This document shows, piece by piece, positions 10,715 to 24,300 of a stretch of DNA of 64,000 nucleotides; positions within the stretch are counted from its first letter, which is position 1; the number at the start of each line of letters is the position of its first letter. The DNA comes from Morinoia aosen (lineage: Eukaryota > Arthropoda > Malacostraca > Amphipoda > Talitridae). Below the pieces are notes generated by a model, which ran no database searches, was not told where the DNA came from, and saw nothing but the letters and a program-made list of their open reading frames with translations. The stretch covers positions 11,984,001 to 12,048,000 of the forward strand of contig CM059563.1 of the NCBI GenBank assembly GCA_030386875.1. Reading direction: 5' to 3'. A program made the translations under genes and the position numbers.

Positions 10715-12192
10715 TTAGTTGGGCTGATGATATTCATATGCATGATACATAAGTTGGTAAGATAAATTTTGTTGTCATAGATGTTTGTAAAGTTAAATTG
10801 ATGCAAGTTGTAGAAGTTATGTTGTAAGTCAGCAACTTTTTATACGGAAAAGCCTTAGGAGTGTTTAGATGCTTAAGTCATGGTCACAGCACTTAGTGCT
10901 GTGAGCTACAAGAATGTCTCAAGATGTTGCGCATGTAGTGGAAGTCATGATGAAAAAGACTGCTTTAGGATTAGATTAGATTATATGTAAATTTAGGTCT
11001 CCTTAACTGCAAAAAAAATTCTAAAGAGAGGAAAGAAAAAAGCACCATTTACTAAGTACTGGAAGGAATGCAAAATCTATTCAAAAGGTGCATAAAAATA
11101 GTAAGATGAGAAAGAAGTTCATGAAACAGGATAAAAGTTGAGAAAGACAGTAGAAGGTGCTGGAACACAGGACAGCAGTGAACAAAAAAATAGTCTTTAA
11201 CTAAACAAAAACAAAAAATTCACTTCAACAAAAAGAAGTCTTAGTTAACTCAAATTTTGGGACCTTAGTTATGTTTTGGTAGTGCTAATTTCTATAGATA
11301 CAATAGTTGTATTTCTCTGAGGGATATTGCATTATAATCTTAAATCCAATATACTGTAGCTGCTTAGGCTTTCACATTGCAAATTTTAGAGGCTGCCTCA
11401 TAAAAGAGGGAAAAAATTGACTGAAAAAACAAAATACAACAATAATTTATCATGGAAAGATTAAAGCATGTGAAAGCTTTGGCACTCCAACTTTTCCATC
11501 TGAAACAAGGTTTCATCATGGTGCACTAGTACCAATTGTGTCATAGCTTACTTTTCTGGAACTGCAACAGACACGGCTGAAAGCAGAGCCCTGAATTTGG
11601 CTTGAAATTGAAGTTTTTTGCAGCCTTAGCATGATGTCAGTGAGCTTGTAGACATGTAAACTTCTAACAGCCTCAATTCATTAGCATGTCTCAGATAAGT
11701 TTTATATTTCATTGAATTACAGTGCAAAATTCTCTCACAAAACTATAGTCAAGAAATCTCTAATTTTGCATGGATTAGACTAGTGGAAAGGCCTTGGAGA
11801 TTTAGGAATACTGTGTCCATCAAACTTCTCATTTAGAATAGAAGCACTGAATCTTCCCTTAATTTTGCTACTCTGCATGATTTGAAACCTGAGCTTCCAT
11901 AGATGGCTTGACCATAACAGAAGTTGAATCTTCTAGAGAAGGGGAGGGTCATGAAAGAAAGTAAAAGACTCCATTCATCTAACTTTAAGTATGGTACCTG
12001 ATCCATCCTGCTAGTTCTATTTCATGATCTTAGCAGTGCCTAATTCACAGTTTGGCACAAAGATTATGTTGCATAATCTGCCCTTTGCTGGTTGGGCCAA
12101 TATTTCTGAAAAGATTTGCAGAAAATAATTTTTCCCACAGATTTAAGCTTTAATTTTAATGATTGTCATTTTCAATATATTTTTCTCTTCAG
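10715..12192. other. Upstream flank of BLTP2, no gene recognised
   Basis: No coding region or repeat is recognised. It probably contains the promoter or a 5' UTR intron of BLTP2, but I cannot place a TATA box, initiator or upstream exon with confidence. Confidence 0.35.
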
Positions 12193-12308
12193 ATACAACT
12201 CTTCAATTAAAGAATATTTTTCATGAAAATACTAATGATTTCATACTTTGGTGTAACATTGCACCTCAGAACCTTCATGAGATCCAGTTTAATAAGTCCT
12301 TGATCAGC
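12193..12308 (+). other. BLTP2: Probable BLTP2 5' UTR part of exon 1
   Basis: A good acceptor, ttttctcttcag, ends at 12192. From it the sequence runs without another junction to ATG 12309. An upstream in-frame ATG at 12159 lies before this acceptor. I therefore take the first coding exon to begin as 5' UTR here and assume an unlocated upstream non-coding exon. Confidence 0.5.
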
Positions 12309-12361
12309 ATGTGGTATTTTATTCCATTAGTGATAGTTTTGTCTTACTATGCACTAACCAG
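12309..12361 (+). CDS. BLTP2: BLTP2 exon 1 (coding part)
   Basis: Encodes MWYFIPLVIVLSYYALTR, a hydrophobic start fitting the N-terminal membrane anchor of the family. The donor is AG|gtgaga, phase 2. The ATG at 12309 is preferred over 12159 because an acceptor lies between them. Confidence 0.8.
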
Positions 12362-15300
12362 GTGAGAATTTACACTTATTTTTGTTTATAATATTTCTTT
12401 ATGTTGATGAATGAGTGCTGATTTAAGCTTTTTTAATGCTCTGCGTCAATTATAGCATAATTTTTATGATAGAGACGTTTTAAATCAACAGTTTTTTAGT
12501 CAATTTGAGTCAATTTTGCTCCTAGATATTAGCGAAACTAAATGTTTGTTTTTTTAGGTGTTTTTATAAAGTTTATGCTGTTAACATTATTTATGCATAT
12601 GTTAGATAGATAAGTAATTTTAGGATATTTTTTGACTGAGATTTGTGTATCCAATATTTAACTTTCATGAAAAAATTATTTCATGTCACATATTTATTCG
12701 TGGCAATGTAACATGTATGTGAAATAAGAATGTGAATTTATTTTCCTAGGTTCATAGTGTGGATGGTGTCTTACTTTATCATGAGATGCTATGACATCAA
12801 GATACAAATCTGCAGCATCTCTCTTCTCCACTTTTGCTTCAAGGATCTCCTCATTGAAAAAGGACCGGTTTCTATTGTAAGTTGCTCATGTTTGTTTAAG
12901 AAAAAACACCTATAGTCACTAGCCTTGTTCACTCAAGTATCTTGTATAGTCATAACTTGATATACAATTGCTTTAACATATGACATAAAATTAGATCAAA
13001 TAATTGGGTCTCCACTTAGAGGAAAATCCAACACTCATCGTCAAAGTTTTTTGGTTCAGACCACTATGCGGTAACACAATGAACAGGACAGAAAGGTCCG
13101 TTCACAGTTGCATTTTGCTCTGTAAAGATATCTGGTGATCAGCTCTTACTTCCTAGTGATGATTATTTTCATTTTTTTTTATTATTTTTTGTTATTCTAT
13201 TATCATGGGTTCCAAGAAGGCTAGTGCAAGTTGGTAGTAGTGGTAAAAAAAGGAAAAAGTAATGGTTTCATTTGAAGTAAAGCAAGAAATCATAGAAAAC
13301 CATGAGCGTGATGTGTGTGAGCGATTGGGCTAAGCAATACAACCACAACATGTATACAATCTTTATGATTACACAGAAAAAGGAAGATAGGTTTTTGAGC
13401 TACAGAACAAATCAAATGATTATACATGTATTCCTAGAAGAATAATTGACCCAACATACTAATAATTCAAAGTGCAACATAGGTCCTGGAACAAATTGAA
13501 TTTGTATTTTGAGGTGTTTTGGTATTCTTATGTAAATAACTGATCCAACATTTGAATAATTCAACATGAAATGTAGGTCTTTGAACAAATTAAATTCAGA
13601 TTTTGAAGTACTACTGTATAGGTAGTACAGTTGCCATGATGATTGGCTTAATACAATCTACATCGAACATGATGCTGCGCTGGTTTCATGTAATGCTTTG
13701 ATTTGTTTTAATATCCCAATTTCTAGAGGGTTTTCTTGCATTATTATTAAACGTATTCAATCTGAAAATCAATTGAAAAATTAGCTCAGGCTCTGAAGTA
13801 TATACTAGTTGTTTTGTCTCAATTTGCTCTGTTATTAGTATTTTTCTGTTTTATTAGATCATTGAGAGGACTAGGTTGAAATTTACCTTACTCCTGCCAT
13901 GTCTAGTAATCTGATGCTATTTTTCAAGATATCTAAATGATAATCATTTTATGAGTGGTTTGGATCTTGGCATCAGTTGCTAACTGACTCAATATATGAG
14001 TTTTAGTTGAAAAATTTTACAACCTAATAAACTCTGCATGGCAATTTCCTTTGATTTGGAGGTTCAAATATAAAGCTGCGGTTAAACTCAAATTGTAATT
14101 TGAAAATATTTTTGCTCACTTGGATATAGCTGTAATCCCTTTCTTGTTGTTTAATTATTTTTGTTGTGTTTTCCAGAAAATTGACAGAGTGGGTGCTGCA
14201 AGCAGCCTCTTCAATCAGGATGAAAAGAAAATATTTGCCTTAAAGCTTTATGATGTACGCATTGAGAAAAAGGTATGCTTGTAGTACTTAAGGGTGAATG
14301 CTATGATTGAACCTAGTGGTAAATATAAGGGTAAATACTATGATTGTACTTAGTGGTAAATATTAGTGATGTAGTACATAGCAGTAGCAGTTATTTTTGT
14401 AGAATTAGTAGTAAAGGGTGTTACAAGATATTTTATTTCTTTCTTCTTAGGAGCTTTATTTAAGCAAAGTAGGGAACAGACAAAGAAATTGTGTATCAAA
14501 TCACATTTACTGGTATATAAGCAGAGGTTTAATGCTTTACCATCATGTCGATGTTATGTGAACACATTTGATGCGGTTGTATCTTTGTGTGGACCAATAT
14601 CAAGAACTGTGCTGTAGAGAACATAATTTAAAGATAGCTTAGAATAATCAGTTAATTTTTTATAATTTATTAGGCTTTTGAACAAAAACATTCAGTGGAA
14701 TTTGCCCCATGTAAGCATTTTCTCTTATCCCAAAATTAGAAAACTTGAAATGTTACAATCATGGATCATTTTCTATGTAAAATCTGAAATTGATATGTTT
14801 TATGCATTTTTTTTACCAATGGAATGGTAGATAACTTCATTCTGATTATTTTTATGATTTCTAACTCCACAATGCTATGTTTTGAACTGATAAATTTTTA
14901 TTGTACCTAATTTACTTTCAGCTCAATAGGAATGAATGAAAAAAATCAAAATTAATTTTGTCCAAACCGACTTTTTATTTGTTCATTGTTTTAAATCATT
15001 GAGGTTCGTGATGAGGAACGTCACGACTCGCCTTCAAGAAGCGTCTCCAAGACGAATCTTGATGCTGCTGCAGCCTCACCCCCTGATGAGGACGAGTGGC
15101 ATGAGGCTTTTGATGAAACTTTCCTGCCTGATTTGCCTCCTCCACGGCTCTTTAAAATCTCAGCATCTGTTGTCACTTTAGCTCAGGTCTGTTGATAATC
15201 TTAATTTAATGAAATATTCAACACTGTGAGTGTGCTCAGTCGAGTTCTGTTTTTTCTTTGGCTTCTTTTGATGTTATTGAGTTATTCAGAGTGTAGAGAT

Positions 15301-18300
15301 TATTTGCACCTTGTGCTGAAATGCTGAGAATTCTTCTACACTTGAAAGTGCCCTAGAAGGTAGAGCTTCAACCCACGGTATGTGATTTCTATTTGCAATA
15401 TTGGAGCTTCCAACCTAAAGTGTAAATACTTATATGTGAATAACCTTATGTCTGAACTTGTAATTATTTTGCTTCCTACTTTGAATGTTAGATCTTTTTT
15501 AATACCCTCAACCTTTCTAGATTATGTAGGAATAATAAAGAAGCGCGGTTGCATGTTTGGCATTTGCCTAATGTTCACGATTTGTTTTCTGCACATCAGT
15601 TTTTCGGAGTTCGGCTTCTGAACCTGAGCGTGATGTGGCTGCGTTCGGCGTGGCCAGGTTGCCTGCTCCACGCCACAGCGGAGAGGCTCGAGTTGGAGGC
15701 GGCCACTCTCAACCAGACCAACGTGGCTGTGAGTGCAATGGCCGACTTCCTTTCTTGCTTAGAAATTTTTGACTTTGGGTGAAACTGAAGTCAATAGAAA
15801 GGCAGCTAGAGAATTAAGTTTGGTGTATAGGTTTAGGGAATTACTCTGATTGTTACAAAGTTTAGTTTTAAATAAGAATAAAGTAATACGAGTTGCTGTG
15901 TGAAATGCGTGAAGATGAAATTACTTGAGTGACGGCTGAAAAACTAGGATTACCTAAAGTAATATAAGCAGTTATAAAATAGAGTTGAAGCAGGGGACTT
16001 GAATGGAAGTGAAAAAGCTCATTAAAGACAGTCAACATTTGTGATATTGAAAGAATTTAATTTCATTCTTCCAATTGGACGATTCGTAGAGAATCTTATT
16101 CGTAGAATAAAAAGAAGAACCAGAGTAAAAACGAACATTACGTTTATTGCATATGTTTCAGAATTGTTAAAATTCCATCATCAGTGCTGAAATAGGAGAA
16201 AACAGAAAAAAATTTCTTAAGATCCTAGTAAAAACAAATATATATTCCACAAAATTCTCTTAATGTAAAAACCCTAATTTGTATTCATTCATACACAAAT
16301 AGTTGCATTCTCATAATTCACACAAACACACATATACACGCTAATCCAGATACACATAGTGAACACATACTATACTTTCACACGGAGAACACACTAATGT
16401 AATTTCAATTCAAATATGTTGAGAAGCAATTAGTGTTGTCTTGCATCCTCATCACAGAGAGAGCTTATGGAGTCAGTTACAACTCAGCCATCTCTTAAAT
16501 CTAAGATGAGGTAATGGGCCTCTGAAGTTAAAAACTTTGAAAGTCACGTGAGAGAATAGATTGAATTATATGCTATGACTTTTGTTTGTTTAGCCATTGT
16601 CTAGTGTTAATAATGATACACTTGTGCAGCTAACAGTAAACGTGAAGAGTTGCCACGTGAAGATGCTGCAGCCGGCCGCTGAGAAGCTCACACAGACCTC
16701 CACCCAAGTTGCCAGTGATGGTGAAAATGTCCAATTATCGAAAGACTCCTCAACCAAAGACAAAGGAGGCAGAGGATTTGCGTCTGTGCTCGGGTCTTTC
16801 TATGGCAGCAAGAGAGACTCTGAATCCTTCTCTCACGATCCTTCACTGCTGGAGTGCTCCTTCTCATCCAAGTTTTATGCTCAAGTTGACGCAGAGCATG
16901 ATGCTTACATGGAAGTAGGTATTTTTCAAATGTCATTTTCTGATTGTCAGGGATGGGGTTTTTGATATGTCCCCAAACTCACAGAACAAGGGGAAGTGCG
17001 GACCGTTCAGCAGTCCTGGCCGTAGTTGGATCAGCTCTTGCGGCTAATTTTTGAGAACCTCTGATGGTTGCATCATCTCTCCAGCCTTGCTTCGGCTGTG
17101 ATAATTTTCAGATCACCACTAGTCAGCCGAAGGTAAGGTTTTCAATAAGATACTCGTATTGGAGCGTTAGTTTAATTATCTTCACAAGGATAAATTAATT
17201 AGTTTAATTATCTTCACAAGTTAGTTTAATTATCTTCTCTGGGAAACATTTAGAAGCGCAAATTATCAGAGATTTAATTAGAGAATTCTCTCCCTCTCTC
17301 CAGCGCGAATCACCGGACAGATAAGGCGGCTGGTATTGTGAATACCTAGTCTTTACAACACCGATTTAAATAATTTACATTCTTTGGCAAAATATAAATA
17401 TAGTACAACTATTGCATAAGTAGGTTGTTTTGCTTGCTTCACAGAAATCTATGACACACACATCACTCATATTTTATCATTCTTAAACTACTTAAAATTA
17501 GTCATCTCAAACACGGAACATCTAAGCGCTGGGTGGCACTGATGATTGTGTATTTTATGATTGTGTGACTTTATGTTTATATTTTCAACCCTAAAATGTG
17601 TTTGGTTTTTGTTCTTTTCATTATAGAGGAAGGAAATAAAGGTTTAAGTCTTCAAAGGCTCAATTTATAAATTCAAACCATGATTTCCAGTCCTCTTGAA
17701 AAATATGTATTCCAGTTTGACCATGCTACAAATCACTGCCATGTTTTCTGTTTTTTTCCTGTTTACGTTTGTTTAGTGTAGCTTAGGGTTTGTTCTAAGT
17801 AGTGCACTGTACCAATTGTTCTAGTTGGAATTAATTCATCATGGTCACCAAAAGTTCCATTGAGTGAACAGCAAGTGTTCGTACTGCTAGACACTGTCAG
17901 GAGCAACTATTAACAAATGGTGGCCACTAGCTGCTAACTGCAATTTGGTGCGATTCAGTAGAGTTTCTGGATGGAATAACTGCAGGCGCACTTGTGGCTA
18001 CTTTGCCAAAAAACTGCTGTAAAAGCGGACTTGATGTTTTTATCAAAGTATACCTCGACATGTTATTCATGCTCCACCGACGCTCCAGTAGTGACTGATG
18101 GCTTTCCTGAGATTATCAGATACTAGGTATTGTTTTTCAAGGTGTTGTTAAAGGGCTGTTATTTTGGCAACTATCTCTTCCTGTCAAATAGGCATGTGAA
18201 GTTTTGACGTACTTGAAAACTAAAAGTGTTTTTGTTTACCAAGCATTATGTTTAGTTATGCTTTCACTTGCCGTTAATTCCCATATTGTGTCCCAGACGC

Positions 18301-21300
18301 TGAGTTTGGACTTGAAGAATGTGTGTCTGGACGTGCGGGACCGCCTCTTTGTGTTCCTCCAAGTGACGTCAGCGGCGTGCAGCGCAGCGCGTGCTGCCCA
18401 GCCTGACGACTGCAGCCCACCACCGCAGGGCGCCTCCTCCACCGCCGCTGAGGACAATGGTGTCGTGCCCGCCAGTATAGCTGCTGCTCTGCCGGGCGTG
18501 TCGCGCGCTCTGTCCGAGTACTGGCATCTCGTGCCTCAGGTGCTGCTGCTGCTGCTGCTTGCTTCCAGCTCAGGCTTTCATGTAGCCATTTTATAGTGCT
18601 TGAAAGGGGTCTTTTCTGTTAGTTTCAAATATCAGTAATTAGTATACTCTTATTGATCTTGTTAACTGTTTTGGTAAAGTTAATGTTTTTCTGTTTTACT
18701 TTTTCTATTTCTGTAATGTGATGCTTATTTTGGTCTCGGTGGTGAGCATGAATTCCATATAGCGCTACAAATATTTGGCCTACATAGTTTGTTTTTATTT
18801 CAATGGGGAAGAAAATCACAGCTCTGTTGTTAAGTTATTAAAGAGAGCTGCTTTGGTGATTGGCTCATTTCTCCGCAAATTTTTTACCCATAAGAGCCGT
18901 GATGTGGTATGGTGTACTAGTATGATGTAGGTGTTGGGAGATATTCCTACTATTCTTTATTTGTATAATGGGAGAAAATAGATTGATGCACTAATTTCAT
19001 GTAGGAGTGTTTTTGTGGTGGTTATAAACGCTGTTACCAAGCTAACATTTTTCTTGGATTGGAGTCGTTGCTTGCTCATTGTTTACATTTTCCGTGTTAG
19101 TGTTGTTATAACTGTTACAACACATTGAAAAGTCAATTTTGGGTTAAGTTAGCAGAATTTTACATTACTTTCTAGAACTTGACATTATCTTCCAGAACAT
19201 GACGTTTTCTTCCAGAACTTGACATTTTCTTCTAGAACTTGACATTTTCTTCTAGAACTTGACATTTTCTTCCAGAACTTGACATTTTCTTCTAGAACTT
19301 GACATTTCTTCCAGAACTTGACATTTTCTTCTAGAACTTGACATTATCTTCCAGAACTTAACATTTTCTTCTAGAACTTGACATTTTCTTCCAGAACTTG
19401 ACATTTTCTTCCAGAACTTGACGTTTTCTTCCAGAACTTGACATTATCTTACAGAACTTGACATTACCTTTCAGAACTTGACATAATCTTCCAGAACTTG
19501 ACATTATCTTCCAGAACTTGACGTTTTCTTCCAGAACTTGACGTTTTCTTCCAGAACTTGACGTTTTCTTCCAGAACTTGACGTTTTCTTCCAGAACTTG
19601 ACATTTTCTTCTAGAACTTGACATTTTCTTTCAAAACTTGACGTTTTCTTCCAGAACTTGACGTTTTCTTCCAGAACTTGACATTTTCTTCTAGAACTTG
19701 ACATTATCTTCCAGAACTTGACATTACCTTCCAAAACGTGACATAATCTTCCAGAACTTTACATTATATTGGTTGCCCTTGGCAACTAGATAATTTGAAA
19801 TCATAGAAAACCTTTCCTTGTGCAGAACGTGAACCTGAGTATAGAGGATGTGGCCATGAATGTGACGTCTCACCCCACACACAGCAACGTCCTGGCGCAG
19901 CTCGCCTCCTTGCTGTTCACGCTGCGCATCCCTCGTGCTCCTCCCACTTTTCGTGAGGCTGATAATTTGAGAGCAATCGCATTACTTGCTTTTCAAAGCT
20001 TCGGCTTTGTGTATCTGGGTTAGATTGCTAAATTATTTGAACTTTGCTTCTGTAAATTAGAAACTGATTGCGTCGCCCAAGTGTGTAATAATGCTAAATG
20101 TCTTGCGCATGGTATTTTGACTTTGTTGTGCTCTACTCAAGGTAGTGATGGGTTAGTAGCTGAGAAACTCGGGCCAGGTTGAATTCAGGGGAGATATCTG
20201 TGGGTTTCTCTGGGAAACATATATTCGATGTAATCTAATATCGTGTGAGTTTGTAAACTACAAAATACGTTGTTTATTTATAGCTAAAACATTACCAAAT
20301 TTTTCTAAAATGGTACTTGAAAAATAATTTGATACCGTGCTTCACTGTGGGGATTGCTTGTTGGTGGTAACGCGAGTGGTGTGAGAGGTTGAAGGTTATT
20401 CTGATTGTATTTCCTTGTTGAGCTCATTAGCTGCTTCTAGTTGCAAAAACAACAGTTTATTTGTGTAATGGCCTTTGTTGAAATAACCATAACTCAAGTG
20501 TGTATTGGCCCATGTCACTACAAAAACAGCTTTAATGTAATTGATTTGTGCTGAGATAAAAATGTTAATGTATTAGAGCCCATGCTGCGATAACTTGGAC
20601 GTTTATGTGTTTAAGCCCATGTTGTAACTTTGATGTAAATGTGTTTAAACCCATGTTGCGATAACTTTGATGTAAATGTGTTTCAACCCATGTTGCGATA
20701 ACTTTGATGTAAATGTGTTTATATCCATGTTGTGGTAACGTTGATATAAATGTGTTTCAGCCCATGTTGCAATAACAATGACTGACATCGCTGTGTTTGG
20801 TAACCAGGTCGGTAACAGGTTTGGATCCCTGCTTACAGAATCTGTCCCGGCACAGCTGCCCGAGCTGTACAGCAGCTTCTGCGTGGACGACGTCAGGCTC
20901 AATTCCTCCCATCACTCATTCCTTGCGCTGCGGACCCTCAGATCCGACTCTTCGGTGGGTCTATCTTCATTCTTGCGTTTTTCCTTGACCTTTGTTCAGG
21001 TACTGTATTCAGATGGATCATTAGAATTTCCTCCTTGTTTGAACGAGATTGGGCTCAGCTGATGTGAATTTTTTATTTCATGTGAATAGAAAAATGTTCA
21101 ACATTATATTTATTCATTTTTATGGCATTAACAAACTAGTGATAACTGTGGTGCATATAATTATGAGAGACCTTCATAATGGACAAAATCATTTAATGCT
21201 TGGCTAGAAGTACTTTCAGCTGATGATTTCAATTCACAGATCGAACAGATAAAGTACGTAAATGCCGCACACATTACCTGCCCGATTCCACGTGTCCGTC

Positions 21301-24300
21301 GTATGACGTACTTGATGATGGCAATGCTTGACACTTTGACTGCAACGTGCACCACCTGTGGCCACAGAAGAAATTTTCATAATGCTGATAACCGATCACC
21401 AGTCGCAAACTTAATTTTCATATATACTTAATTGAAACTAAATGAAGGAATGATCCAGTGAATGTTTGATATTTTTAAAATTGCTCACAACAATTGACTT
21501 CAAATTTGAGTTGAATATTGGACTTCATTTCAAGCGATTGCGGCCAAAGTGTCAAGTTCCCTCGTGACTGCCACCCCCTTCAGGGGGATACAACTATTGT
21601 CTCCATGGGAATTAGCGCTCCCAGGGGTAAACTGTGAGGGTCCAGGCTCAGAGTTAGGTAGGCCTTCTTTTTGTTGATATAAACTGATTTTGTTATGTTA
21701 AGGACCATCTTTTTCTGGTTCACTGCTGTCCTGTTTTTCAGCACCTGCTACTTTCTTCTTCCACTTTGATCTTATTTCATAATCTTCTCCTTAACTTACT
21801 GTTTCCCTTTCTTCATAGATTCCGCGTTCCTTTAACTCCATGCTAAATTGTGCCTTCCTCCTTCTTCTCTTTGGATCGCCATTGTGTCGGAGAAGGAGGC
21901 TTAAACTAACTATTAATTTAATCTCGTGAATGCCACAGCACCTGAGCCGCCGTGTGGTGTGTGGCGCAGAGCTGCACTCCATCCTCTATTGGTTCGACCA
22001 CAGGGACCTGGCCGTCTTCCTGCCCTACCTCAGCTGCCTGCAGCAGGCTGCTCGCTCTGCCAGACCTGTGAGTTGCCCGACTGGCCATTCCTTGGCCAAA
22101 GTTATCAAATTTTGTTCTTTTTCAAATAAAATCTAGCGAGGAAGAGCGCTCAGATCCTAATGACCATGTTTTTTTCTATAAAGTGTGGAATTTGAGAACC
22201 TAAGCTAGGTAGTTGTGGCTAATTCTTGTGAGTTAATAATTGGAATTAGTTATCGGTGCCTGATATTTTTAGATAAAAAATTTCGTCAAGTTATTTTTAG
22301 ATAGCCGTCTGTAAAAGATCTGTTCACCATTTCAGTTACCAAGTTTCACTTTTTGAAATATGAAGATTAGCTTGATTTTTTCTGTGGTTTAATGGGCATT
22401 GTGTGGCCAGTGAATGAGTTGCTCTAGATTGATGAATCTAGAATAAATTTTTCAATCAGTCCGTTTTATTGCAGACTGTAGAGAGCAAAAGAAAGAAGAA
22501 GAAGAAGCTTGCCCCCCTGTTGCGAGCTTTCTGTGACAGCTCACACGTGGTGGTGGAGCTGTGGGACGTTGGTGTGGGAGTCAAGCTTCCCACTGGCCCT
22601 TCCTTACTGCTCTCCCTTTTTCACGCGTCCTTAGACACGGGAACTGGCGACTTTTTGGTCGAGGCCTTCACTTCCCTGCTGGGCAAGGAGTGCTGCTGTG
22701 TGCGCCCGCTCCGCATTGCCGACTGCTACTGTGAGGCACCGTCTTCCTGCACCACAGGCCGCTGTCGCGTCCGGCGTCGCTCTGGTGGAGATCTCAGGCA
22801 CTCCCCTGAGCCCTGTCTTGACACGAGACACCGCCGTAGTGTAGGGCACGAGGCTAATGAAAAAGTCACGTCGTCATTCTTGGGTCAGTACGGCACGCAG
22901 AACTACTACTTGAGCTTGGCTGATCTTAAAGAGCACAAAATTGGGCTATCTCGAAGTCCTTGCGATGAGCTGGACTTGCTGGCGGAGCAGCGAGGGGACG
23001 GTTACCAGCAGAGACATCTGTGGGGCAGTCCCATGTCCCTGGGCCTGTTGTCTGTGCACTTCAGCTCTGGGTCTGTGTTACACGAAGCTTTTGTTGAAAA
23101 ACCTACAAGTCCTGTGGAGGGAAATTTGAAGTTTGGCGATGTTGGTGACAGAAATTATGAAGGCTGCCGTCAGCGGTACTTCAGCAAAGGAGATACGGCG
23201 AGCACGAGCGGGCTCACTGGAACTTTCCAAAGGCAACGCAAGAGTTCTGCACCTCCGAGCGAACCCCCAAAATCTGAGAGCCATAGCGACTTAACAGGCG
23301 TTCGCTTGGATCATCTTCAACTGGAGTGGAGTCCTTCTCTTGCCAGCTTTGTGAACGCTTGCGTGAGGTGAGGACGTGGGTCTCAAGCTGTGGGTTGGGT
23401 TGTAACAAATTTAACTTCATTATTGCTGTTCTGTCTGGAATGATCGTTGTTGTTCATGTAGGGCAGCTGTTCTCATGGCAGCTACGTAACAGAAGCTACC
23501 TCGTTATCTGGTGATGCGCACATTGTGTTATCTGTGCAGTTCTCCATGCATTGTATGAAAGTCTTACAAAATTATCAGGTCGTACCATAACTCTTGTTCT
23601 TTTTTTTTTACTAGTGTGATGAGGAGAGTAAAAATGTATCAAGCAACATTTATTCATTGAACAACATTATCTCGATCGTTGGTAGCGACTTTTGCTCATT
23701 TGCTTATCAATTTTTTAATGCCTCGTTCATAAAAATTTGTTTTTGTTAGTTCATTTTCGTTTTTGTTTTTCATAGTTTTCCCCTTAAATGAATATCCAGA
23801 CTCCTAAAGAGATGGAAGCCTGAAAGAGCAATATCTGGAGAATAGGGCGAATGTAACGTTTTTCATCTCAGAGTTTGAATTGTGTTAATATTATGAGTGC
23901 ATTTTGGAACTAGAATGTTGATACTAGAATGTTGTGAATGGTAATACTGGAGCTCAGGAGCAAGTAAGCACCTTAATTAGTTGTGTGTTTGTACTCTCTC
24001 TAAGCAAGTCTTGTTATGTCAAAAACTATTCATGGAATTTTATGCAATATATTTATATGCCACTGTGTTTTAATTATCTAACACGATTTCCTTGAAGTAA
24101 TGTTTCGTTTTTGTTAGCTGCGGGAAGTTATGATTTCTAGATGCACTAAATTTGAGGTTGCTGTGCTGTTATTTTGATTACTGAAAAAATTCATTGCTGT
24201 TGGCCAGCGAGGGTATTGCCTTACTGCTCACCTGTTGAGCAGGGGCATTGTAACTATTTCTAAAATTCTGTGTATAGATCTCAAAGTTCAGCCATTTTTG

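Noticed and set aside
12159-12308. N-terminal extension of BLTP2 from an upstream ATG
   Set aside because: A strong acceptor at 12192 lies between. The known family starts directly with the hydrophobic anchor, as at 12309.
19358-19734. Minus-strand frames encoding VLEENVKFWKK repeats
   Set aside because: Produced by the 20-bp minisatellite; no start context, conserved domain or flanking gene.
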